Of a DNA stretch of 64,000 nt, positions 46,137 to 57,100 are shown piece by piece (the first letter of the stretch is position 1; each line of letters begins with the position of its first letter). A program made the translations under genes and the position numbers. The DNA is taken from NCBI RefSeq assembly GCF_026212465.1, contig NC_080057.1, positions 23,075,647-23,139,646 on the forward strand, given 5' to 3'. Source of the DNA: Amaranthus tricolor. Taxonomy: Eukaryota; Streptophyta; Magnoliopsida; Caryophyllales; Amaranthaceae. The notes under the pieces are model-generated. The model was not told the origin of the DNA, made no database searches, and saw only the letters and a program-made list of their open reading frames with translations.

Positions 46137-46369
46137 TTAATTACGTAGTGACATAATCGGTCTTCTAAGAGATCGTTTCTAAAAGACGGCTTTTAAATGA
46201 CTCAGCACACACTTTTGCCGTAATAATATGTGGGATCTATGTAAAAAGATTTGTTGGACTGTAGGCTCTTACTGCACATGGAAATGCTATTTAATCATGG
46301 GCATCGCAACGACAATCCAACGGCAACTTGATTCGTTGATCCCTTATAGCATGTAAAGGATTTGATAAT

Positions 46370-46945
46370 ATCAAGTAGGTATTTAGGGTATATTAAGGAG
46401 CATTGTGAGATATATCAATAGGTATTTATAGTTATCAAGTAAGGATTTGATGTATATTAATTATGGGTTTGAGATATACCAAACAAATATTTGGGGTATA
46501 CCAAGTAAATATTTAAGGTTGTCAAATAGGTGTTTGAAATATACCAAGTAAGTATTTGGGATATATCAATTAGGCATTTAGGATATACCTAGTAAGTGTT
46601 TGAGGTATGTTAGGTAGGGATTTGAAATTACCTAGTAGGTTTTGTGGTATACTAAGCAGGTATTTGGTGTTATCAAGTAGATTTTTGAGGTATATTAAGT
46701 ATGATTTTTGGTATGTAAAGTAGGTGTTTGAGGTATATAAAGTACTTGTTTCAAGTATGTCAAATAGGTGTTTTCAGGTTTACTAAGTAGATGTTTGAGG
46801 TTTACAAAAATTAGCTAGGCGATTAAAAATACCTACTGAAACAACTTCAGCATGCTAAAAAACACCTACTTGACATACCTGTGAACCCCTACTTGACGTA
46901 TTCTAAATGCCTACTTAAGGCATTCTAAAACCCTATCGAGTAAGT
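46370..46945. repeat. Degenerate ~23-bp minisatellite with an inverted tail
   Basis: From about 46370 to 46815 a unit near AAGTAGGTATTTGAGGTATA recurs roughly eighteen to twenty times with substitutions and small indels. From about 46835 to 46945 the unit turns over and is read as its reverse complement (ACACCTACTTGACATACC, CCCCTACTTGACGTATTC). The array could therefore fold back on itself. Flanking sequences carry AAAGACGGCTTTT on the left and GAGCCGTCTCTC on the right, hinting that it is the interior of a transposon. Exact copy number needs a repeat finder. Confidence 0.7.
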
Positions 46946-47962
46946 GTGTAGTTACACTACATTTTCTATTTCTTAATACTCTATAGGTCGGCTCAAGTAG
47001 AGCCGTCTCTCACAACAATTTGTGGATGTTCCGAAGTAGAGAGAACCAGTTTACACGACAAACAATTTTATCCATCACTTCGGCTAAGCCCAAGTCTTAA
47101 AAGTCAACCCAAAGGAAGAGTTATTTAGAACATTTTAAAATTCAAAACTCAAATATTAAAAGAAAAACTTTTTATTAAGATCATTTCATTATGTGATAAT
47201 TTAATAAAGACTCGCTTAATTTTTGTTTTCTTAAAAATTTTTAAAAAAACATTTTTTAGTTATTTGTCGTATAAGTTTAACTTAATTAGTTTTATTTTAA
47301 ATATAATTAATTTGGATTGTTTGTATGATCTCGTCTCATTGTGAGATGATTTTATACAAGACTTGCTGTAAATTAATAGTGATTGATGAGTGTTATTAAA
47401 AAAATCAAAAGACATACATCTTTTAGTTTTTAATAGTTGATACAATATTGTTTTTCACGCTATCCAATACATAAACAATACAATTTTAATCAACATCTTT
47501 AATTTCATATGATAAAAAGTTTTAAAAAGTGTTGTTTTTTATAAAGTTCTAAAAAGTTAATATTATGAAAATATGTATTAAAATGAATCAAACAATTATA
47601 TTTCACTCGATTGCGTTATCAGACTTCTATATAGATCAGTACTTTCATGTCAAATGCGTCAATTGATGAACAATAATAATTATAGTAACTACTAACTATA
47701 GCAATTATTAGAGACCAGAGATAGTATTTGATCCCAATGGGATGGAGAAACTTTTAAAAAAATTGTTTTACAAAATCCCAAATAACAGAAAATACGAGGG
47801 TATAATTGTAAATAAAGAATTTGAGGCACCTACAAATTTCTTATTTCCTCCTTCCTCGTAAATTCTCACACTCTTCTCCTTCTTCCATTCCCTCTTATAA
47901 CTCGGTAACCATTTTATTTTAACTCACCACCGATTCGACTCATTTCCGAGCCAATAAAATCC

Positions 47963-50900
47963 ATGGCTATGGAGCTCACCTTCAGAGGCCACGAAGTTCA
48001 ACTCCTTTCGGACGAGTACTATCCCAAACCACCCAAACCATGGCACAGCGTAACTCGTCCGATTCACTATCTCTTACGCGAACAACGACTCGTTTTCCTC
48101 CTCCTCGGCATTGCAATCTCCACATTGGTTTTCTGTTTCTTTCCTTCATCACCCCCGACGTTAACCAATTACAACATGCACGATTCACTCGTTGGAGAAT
48201 CGTTCCTCACGGCTGAGCCGACTCGGTTGTTGCCACACAGAGTGAGGGGCGGATTTAGATCGGGGAAAGTCACTCTAGGGTTGAAGACAAAAGGATTGAG
48301 AATAGTTGTGACGGGTGGCGCGGGGTTTGTAGGATCTCATCTCGTAGACCGTTTGATTGCTCGAGGTGATAGCGTGATTGTAGTGGATAATTTTTTTACT
48401 GGAAGAAAGGAGAATGTTATGCATCATTTTGGAAATCCTAGATTTGAATTGATTCGACACGACGTCGTTGAACCTCTTTTATTGGAGGTTGATCAGATCT
48501 ATCATTTGGCTTGCCCTGCTTCCCCTGTTCATTACAAGCACAACCCTGTCAAGACTATCATATCCTGTCTCTTCCTTTTATCCTTCTGTTTTTGTTTAAT
48601 ACTCCTATCATTTCACGTTGAATTTACACTGTTTTTGGAAAATACGGGCAATTTTTTGTGCAGTTGATTCAAAATTGACAGATGACGGAACGTTTTTTGA
48701 CTACTAGTTTGTTTGAAAAACAAAATGATTATGTTTTCTGGGCAATTTAATCAAAAAAAGCGCCATTTTTACGTAAACAGATTACTGGAATTTTCCATGT
48801 TAATTTTCTGAGCGGGTTGCATGTGGGCCAGATGCTAGAGTCTATATTGTTGCAATTATGTGATTTTGTAAATTAGAATGGAACTGGGATTGATATTGAA
48901 ACCTTAACTGGTATGAATTGAATTGAATTAACAAGACAAATGTGGTGGGAACATTGAACATGTTAGGGTTGGCAAAAAGAGTGGGTGCAAGGTTTCTTCT
49001 AACAAGCACAAGTGAAGTTTATGGTGATCCTTTGGAACATCCTCAGAAAGAGACTTATTGGGGCAACGTTAATCCCATTGGTATCAATCCTTCTCTCTTT
49101 ATTTTCATTGGAAATTCTTTGTTTTATCACATGGTTTGTAGTTTGTACATAATACCCTTCTCTGTTCACATTTTTTGTGATGCCTTTGGAGTAATATTCC
49201 ATCATCTCACCAAACATGTGAGTCTTATGATTTCTATTACTCTAGACTCAAGTGAGTAGTTATCCCATCATTTTATGTGTGAGTTTTGTTGACGATGCTT
49301 TTGGGAATTTGTTTGCAAATTTGCTATATTCTTTTTGTCGTAGTATTTTCCATTTTGATCCGTCCCACACTCTCACTTAATTTGTATTATTTTTATTTTT
49401 AAACAATAACCGATCACTTTCTTTTAATCTCATTCATACATTTTAAATCTGACACAATTCATTCTACTTATATAATGACACAATGTGTGATGAAGTATTA
49501 TGCTCCATCTCTTCATAGCACTTTGATTTTACTCTATTTACAAGTTTACTTTAACTCTTTAATAAATTATCATGAATATATTTTATTAAATTCATTTTCG
49601 ATGTATAGTTGTCAAACTGTTAATAAATTAAATTTTTGCAATTTTTACTCAAGAGATATTAGCTATTAATAAATGTACATCGACATGCGTGTTTAAATTA
49701 ACAATAGCATAGGTGATAGGTGATACTCCATATTGCTAGTTTGCATGGGAAAGTAACAGAAAGCAGACACGTGGACCAATGGTAAGTGAAAAGCAGAGCC
49801 TTTTATTTCTAGTATTCCCTCACTTTTGGGGTCGTAAGTAAGAACACTGAGCCACGTGGGGTAGTGTGCGGCTTGACACTGGGTTTAGATCTGCTGTTTA
49901 GATTAGTATAGTAGAAGTAGAAATCTTTTAGACCAATGGAGTATAATTTTAAGGATTTTTCAATTATATCACTTTGACTAGAAATTTAAAATTTACTGTT
50001 CTGATTTTTCAGCAAATGATAGCTTCATGTGTCAATTATATGTATAGATTAAATCGTTGTTTTGCGGGACCCCTAATACTCAAATGTTAGTTGATGTCAA
50101 TTGGTCATTTTCTCCTTTGTCATTTTCATAGGGATTTTTCTTGGCTTGCTCCTATAGGACTCTAGTTACATTTATTAAGGCATTGCAGTTTTATATCAGC
50201 TCCTCAGCTATGGATACTTAAAGGAAGTGAAAATCACTACTCCTCAGCTATGCTTATACAAGTAATCTAACGAATATTTATTTTTATATGTGGGTTATCT
50301 TTAACTAATCCTATTTCGAGGGTGACTGTAATTTACATCTAGGTGTGTGGCTCATTTAAAAAAGTATCATGGTAAATTAGTACGAGACAGTCTCGTCTTG
50401 TTCATGCATTGAAAAAAATGCCGAGTATCTATCAGAATGATGTATCATTCTGTTTCTTTTGGATGTGTGTGGGAAGGCCGTGAGGACCAAATGATTTTAC
50501 CCATTACAAAGAAAATTGTGTGTTAAAGCATTGTTATTATGTCATTGTGTAGCAAATATCGACATGGACTAGTATCCAATAAAAAAGTGACCAAAGTTTT
50601 TGCATTTTGGGTGGACGCGTTGTAGGTGTTCGAAGTTGTTATGATGAAGGAAAGCGTACAGCTGAAACATTGGCCATGGACTACCATCGAGGTGCTGGTG
50701 TTGAGGTTCGTAGCAGTTCATCTAATCAAATTTTAATGAGAATACTAACTAATTACTGATTGACTGTGTTCATTTCACCTTAGAAATATTTGTTTATTAA
50801 TATTGCTTGTCGTTCTCTAATCTCTGTAGGTGAGGATTGCTAGGATTTTCAACACATATGGTCCTCGGATGTGCATTGATGATGGCCGTGTTGTTAGTAA

Positions 50901-52504
50901 CTTTGTTGCACAGGTAATTAGGAATTTACGCTCCTCTCTTTCAACAGATACATACAGTTTTCTTGATTAGTATTAATCCACTCGATTTTAACCTTATGCC
51001 AAATGGTGACATGATTTAGGTCCTAAGGAAGGAACCAATGACTGTATATGGTGACGGAAAGCAGACCAGGAGTTTCCAGTTTGTTTCTGACTTGGTAAGT
51101 TCGTCTCATCCATTTTTGTTTTCTGTTCTCTTACATGTCCATGGTTTCTTAATTGTTATGGTCTTATGGATAATATTTAATATCTTTGATGATTTAGTGT
51201 CCATGGTTCCTTAATCATAAAGGAGAATAATTAATATATTCGATGATTTGTTTTTTTATTGTGCTGTCTTCACAAGCTAAGGATTTACTCTTCAAGAATC
51301 CATTGTTGTAACCATCAATCTATTTTTACTAGATGGTGGAATAAACCCATGTGAAAGTGGCCTTTATACTTCAGAAAAGGGGTTGTTAGTACACTTTTTA
51401 TTTTTAACTATAATAAAATTGTCCCCTACTATGCTTCAAGTAGTTTGAGCATAATTTATCACATAGTTCAAAATATAAAATGAATTTCGTAAATTTTAAT
51501 CTCCGACCTGATTTTTCCCCGAGATTGTGTGTGAATACCCAATTTCATTACCATCCGTCTTGTGCTCCAGGTTGATGGTTTGATGCGCCTTATGGAGGGT
51601 GAACATGTGGGTCCTTTCAATTTGGGAAATCCCGGTGAATTTACCATGCTTGAACTTGCCAAGGTACTCCGTCACACTTTTTTAAATCATTACTTAACTT
51701 TCATTATCAATGGTTAAAGTTCCAATTGGGATGCTTCTATTAGGACTCGTCACCATTACCAACTGTTTCATAAATGCATATGCCCAAATCAACTAGAATA
51801 GAAAAGGTTTTATGTAGTTTAGTTCTGACTGTCAAGCTGTAACAGTTGTGCCGTCCCCAGTGTAATACTTCTATATGATACAACAATGCCAAAGGCTTCC
51901 TCCCAATTATAGTTGGCTGTTTCGGCTCTTGACATAAGACGTGACTGTTTTTTGCACAGTTCCTAACCTATTACAACCCTTTTCCTTCACCTGCACCGCA
52001 AACCTTTTCCTTTAACCGGACTTGATGCCGACGATGCCCAAGAGCACTTACGGGTGTAGTTGAACTACTTCTATATGACAAAGTAAATTAATAAGAATAG
52101 AACGGAAAGATGTAAATTTGTGTTATGATTAGACCTTGACCAGTGCAAACTTTATTTCTTTGTAGGGCATATTTTGATGATGTTACAACGAGGTTTCGTC
52201 CTTGAGTTTTTGTAGATCTGTATTAAGAACATGTCTTGTTCATTGTCCATTGAATAAATATGCTACTTCTTGGATTTGTTTATATCAGGTTGTTCAGGAG
52301 ACAATAGATCCAAATGCAAGGATAGAATTTAAACCAAACACAGAGGATGATCCTCACATGAGAAAACCCGATATCTCAAAGGCTAAAGAGTTGCTCGGAT
52401 GGGAGCCTAAGATCCCGCTCAATAAAGGTCTGCCTATGATGATTTCCGACTTCAGGCAGCGTATTTTCGGTGACCAGAAAGTCGGAAACACCACCGCATT
52501 TTAA
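47963..52504 (+). CDS. UXS: UDP-glucuronate decarboxylase (UDP-xylose synthase), Golgi type II membrane form
   Basis: Seven coding exons: 47963-48559, 48933-49080, 50626-50705, 50830-50913, 51020-51094, 51571-51663, 52289-52504; 430 residues. The enzyme converts UDP-glucuronate to UDP-xylose for wall xylans and glycoproteins, using bound NAD. A cytosolic N-tail is followed by one membrane anchor (about 41-60, [19 protein letters not shown]), a stem, then the NAD site [11 protein letters not shown] (116-126), STSEVYGD, and the catalytic Tyr254-Lys258 pair in [19 protein letters not shown] and [11 protein letters not shown] follow. The anchor places it with UXS2/UXS4-type Golgi enzymes rather than cytosolic ones. 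The first intron fits an AT-AC (U12) intron, needed to keep [13 protein letters not shown] intact; the other five are GT-AG. Protein length is close to plant homologues (about 440). Confidence 0.96.
48560..48932 (+). other. U12-type AT-AC intron of UXS
   Basis: The intron begins ATATCCTGTC, close to the U12 donor consensus ATATCCTT, and ends GAATTAAC. CCTTAAC at 48902-48908 matches the U12 branch-site core and is about 25 bases from the end, a little further than usual. Both exon ends fall on codon boundaries, so the join yields the conserved [15 protein letters not shown]. No GT-AG alternative nearby gives this peptide in frame. Confidence 0.75.
51875..51920 (-). repeat. RTE-type LINE 3' tail in UXS intron 6
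   Basis: On the - strand GCCAACTATAATTGGGAGGA precedes AAGCCTTTGGCATTGTTGT, the conserved end of RTE LINEs also seen at 35340 and 62690. Only the tail is recognisable. Confidence 0.5.
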
Positions 52505-53435
52505 GCTCAATTTTTCTTTATTTTTTTTGGCTTACATGTCTGGCATATACTTACAAAGATATCTTTCGATGAGGTAGATATATTGCGTAATGATTATAAT
52601 GATGATTAATTTATCTCTGCACCATTCTCCTAACACGGCATCTTCCTTCACAGTATACCATCTCAAGGCTCAACTAGTTGCAGATTTGGCCCCAAAATTG
52701 CTTCTCTTTTCTGAGAATAGATATGTAGATTTTACTATAGCCTCGAGTATTTTTATTATTGAAGACTGTCCTAATTTTTTTTTATGGCTGATTCATTCAT
52801 TTGTATCCTCCATTATACTACTATTGATACTCTGTCTTTTCTCATCTTGGAAGATAAATTTTGAATTAATACCTTCTTAAACTATATACTTCTTTGTCCG
52901 GGTTACCATGTGAGTTTTTCTCCTAAATAATACAAAATGGATGGAACAGAGGAGTGTTGTTCCTCACCATTGAAGGTTGTTGACATTCATTGCATGAAGT
53001 CTCTTTGGCACTTTTTATAGACATGCAATTGCATGTAAATCATTGGTTTCTTTTTATTACAAGAAATATTATACGGTTAATGAACGTTAAGTAAAAAGCT
53101 TCATATCCACTAGCAAATCCATGATACTAGTATAAAGTGTACTGAATATCCATACGACCATACATACAATACATGTATGTTGAACCAACTCAAATGTCAT
53201 TTTTGCATACTATATATATTATACAGCTTGATATTAATCAGATTTTTAATCAAATAAGCTTAGCCATGTTGATGTGGGCTAGAGCTTTAAGAGTCCCTTG
53301 CCTAAAAGATCGATTAGAGTTTTTTTAATAAACCTAAATATTCCTCATCCACTTAATATATACATTTAACTATTAGCTTAATAAAAACCCAAGAATTAGA
53401 GTTGTATTCTAAAAATGAACCGGTCTTTTATCAAA
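52505..53435. other. UXS 3' region
   Basis: Holds the UXS 3' UTR and then unremarkable AT-rich DNA. The open frame at 52590-52880 lies in the 3' UTR and shows no domain. Confidence 0.5.
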
Positions 53436-53835
53436 GGAAAAATTACGTAAAATAATCTATTTTTCTATTGATTTTTCTACAATAATTTAAATTTTTAATT
53501 ATTCATAAATAATCTAAATTTTAGGGTCACTTACCCAAGAACATTATTGTCTAAATGATGACTAGTTTTTGCATATTAATTGCTAAAAAAATGTGAAATT
53601 TTAAAAATAAGAAGTTAAATTTAAAAATAAACTTATGTAATTTCTTTTTATTTTTTCATCATTTTAAAATTTTCTCATATAATTTAATTTTGTATTCACT
53701 TTTTTATTTTTTTTATACAAGATGGTTTGTTGTATAGATAAAAAGTTACCATAGTATATTCTTAGCAAACACCCTTTATAGTGGGATTATTCATGTTTAA
53801 TTAAAAAATTAAAATTATTACCGAGTAATTTTTTC
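53436..53835. mobile_element. Second, diverged member of the foldback MITE family
   Basis: It starts GGAAAAATTACGTAAAATAA and ends with a matching GGGATTATTCATG...ACCGAGTAATTTTTTC. Both ends align with the MITE at 26930-29767 (GGAAAAATTAACGTGAATAA and ATTATTCATG...CACGGTAATTTTTC) in the same order and spacing. About 400 bp, no coding frame. Confidence 0.55.
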
Positions 53836-54193
53836 TTATATCAAAATTTGTCATCTCAATTAGCACAAGCTAAAACAAAAAGGAGCAACATAGAGTATAA
53901 TAATTATAACAAAAATATAAAGAGCATCTCTCGCATAACCAAAATAAACTTGGCATATAACATTGTGATTAATCTAAGAACAAAATGGCAAGTCAGTGAT
54001 GCTTGAATGCACTATAACAGCGAGATTGAAACACGAACTACATTGTGAACCAGCATAACCACCAGAACCAAGCAGGAGTTAGTGAGCACATACGTCTATC
54101 CAAAACAAGATTACGGTAACACCAATCTCAGCTTCACAATACAAATAGACCATAGTAAGAACCTCCAGCATAGGCATCATCAGTACAGGCAAC

Positions 54194-57100
54194 CTATTTG
54201 GGATTCCGTAGGACAATGATTACAGAGTCTCCTCGAAGGAACATTTTGCTGATGAACCTGTCCTTATTCACAGGCTGCGCCTTCTTTTTCCCTTTCCCGG
54301 TCTTTGGTACCTGCAGCAATCAACAATGAATAAGCACCTGTACTTCGGAATTGGTAAACAAGTAACCTTTTTTTCCTTTCAAGAATATTTCAATTGAAGA
54401 AAAATATGTATGATCTATCAATTAAGAAACTTTGTACAAATTGGGGGAGAAAAGGCATTCTTAGTTAAGACAAACCTCAGTCCACATTTCCCTGACATTT
54501 TCAAGCACCATATTGCAGTGACGATCAAAGGCTCTCACACGTCCTAGCAATTTTCTGTTGTTCCGGCAATTGATAAGGACCTGATTAGGCAAATCGGAAG
54601 TTTAGACAACTATACAAAGTATAAAAAATGTATACAGGGGAGAAAATATAATCACATTCCTTTGCATAGAGACATTGTCCAAAAGATGAAAGCAAAATGA
54701 ATGAGATATCTTTTAGTTACATCAAGATTATTAGAACTTTCTATTCTAGGTAAATTACTATCAATTGTGCTCGTTCTTTTGCTGAAATTTTCACTCCTAT
54801 TTCCACTTTCATTAAAAATGTAATTCAAAATGTAACTGTCACTGGAATTGTCACTACCACTTAGGATGGAACTCCCAATACTGATTTGAGAATGAAGATA
54901 ACTGTCAATGCAATTATTAATGTGATTATTCCAACTATCTTTAGTATAATATCCGGAACGATCGTTATAAGTATTGTCACTCTTAGATTTCGAGTTCAGA
55001 TAACTTGAAGTCCAATAATTCGAAAAAGAACTTTGTAGTTCTTAAAAGTTCCATAAACTTATATTATAATATAATCTGCAAAGATAAAGAAGAATAGCAA
55101 TTGTCGTGTACCTGTGTGTTATTCTTGACACTCATCATAAGAACGGAGAGAGGACCGGTATTAAACTCTTCTTCCTCATTCTTTCCCTGCCAAAGGTAAC
55201 CTTCATGAGCTAATATAAGAAACAAAATTACATATAAATCACAGCATGAACATAAAGACCGCATAATTAAGAAAATACAGCAGTTAAAAGTGGGCCATTG
55301 ACTAGCACGGTTCTTGTGAAAGACACTTCAGTATGTACTCTACAAAACTGTGGGTGTATCAAAAGACGAATCTTTCCAAGATTATAGAAGAGATGAAAGA
55401 CTAAAATGAACTCAATAATGAAAAACCTTTTTGATATAAATTACCATGTTAAGCACCTTCTAAAGTATGTCCATCATTCAGTTAATTAAGATCTGAATGG
55501 AAAATGGTTGAAGCTAGATGCAAAGCATCTGAAATGAGATTTGTCATGCTGCAACTTGGAAATCAGGTAACAGTATGACAAAAATCTTGCAATATGTTCA
55601 TGTTAATATTTGAGAATCATCTACAACAATTCTAAAACCATAATCCCAAAATCGCACAGAGCATTAGATATAAAGTTGTTTTAGTGCTAAAATAAAGAAG
55701 AAATTGACATTAAAAATCAAAATTTTTACTTGTAGGCTGTGAATTGCTTGTTAACCAGCGCGTGAAATAAAGAAAAGATCGCACAGAGCATTAGATACAC
55801 CTCCTATTTAACCAGCGCATGAAATTGTTAAATAAAAAAATTAAAAAAAAAAAACTGTAAATTGCCCATCTTTATATCAGTTTCTCCTCTTTTCCCTATA
55901 TCTCTTTTCAAAAGACGTGAATAATCCCACCGTTGAATTATTATCTAATAATTCAACCTTTGAAACTCCGCCTGCGAGTGCTTGTTATTTATTGTTCGTC
56001 CCAAACCCGGATAAAGGAGGAGGTTGAACGGTAGGTTAGTGAAAACCTACTCTGTAAAACTTGGTCACATCCCATAATTACATTGTTATTGTGAATCCAA
56101 CCTTAGACTAGCATTTGCTCACAACATCCCTTACTAGTTAATCTGCTGCAGTGTTAAAAAAAAAAAAGGAAATCAAACCTATTCTCAGCCCCACCCCTTC
56201 CACCGACCTATGTCTGACAAGCCCCCTCCCCACTCAATGCTCTTTCTTCATTAATGAACATAGCACGTTGCTCTTTGCAGAATTCAAGTATGAGTTTCAC
56301 TATTTCAAAACTCTCTTTTTGCAACTTCAATAGGGCAACTAACATAGAGGACTCGAAAAATCTTTGTTTTTTTTCTCTTTTTCTTTTAACAATTTGACGC
56401 GCAGATTAACAAGTAATAGGGAATGTTGTGAACAAATGTTAGTCAAAGGTTAGATTATTAGAATAAAATAATAAAGGTGGGATCATTACAGCTCATGGGA
56501 TGAAAGATTGAATTATTAATGTCAATCTTTCTTAAAATAAAAACCTATGCAACTAAATTACACCTTTGACTAAGTTAAGGGGACAACTTGTCACTTTTGT
56601 CAATTTACATTGACTCCTACGGAACCAAGAGCGAAAAGATTGAAAAATCAGTCATTCGAAACCACTGATGAAGGATTCCTCGAAAAGTTAAGGATTAGTA
56701 ATCTTTTTTAGAAATCGAACGGATTCGGTCTTATACATACGCGAGGAAGTTAATCAAAAAAGAAAGAAAATGAGTTCTTCTTTCTTTTATCACTTAGGAG
56801 TCGTGCGAGATGAAAGTCTCATGCATGGTTTTGAATGAGAGATAGCAGTGAGAAATCCTCTTTTCGACTCTGACAACTCTAGGCTCTATGTTTGTACTTG
56901 AGCCATCATTAACTCGAGCAAATGTCTTTTGTAGCTCATCTAGCATTCAGAAAAAATAGGCTTGGGTTTCGAAGATGGCGGATTGCAAACATAAATCAAG
57001 AAAAAGGACGGCTAAATGCCACTTTGGTGAGACATGCTAACACAGACGGGTCATACATTGTCATGGACAACCAAATATCTTAATGAAATGCAATCTACAC

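Larger units (their letters stand above)
45599..47962. other. Inhibitor-UXS intergenic DNA
   Basis: Contains an AT microsatellite and a large degenerate repeat array (both listed). Around 47320 GATCTCGTCTCATTGTGAGATG is another copy of the GAGAC-type MITE end. A CT-rich leader just before 47963 is the probable UXS 5' UTR. Confidence 0.5.

Noticed and set aside
48560..48669. UXS exon 1 continuing to the stop at 48665
   Set aside because: Reading through gives [17 protein letters not shown] intron translation and loses the conserved KTNVVGTLN continuation; the AT-AC intron explains the data.
47982..49217. - strand open frames of 61-72 residues over UXS exons
   Set aside because: They are shadows of the UXS coding exons and adjacent intron sequence on the + strand.
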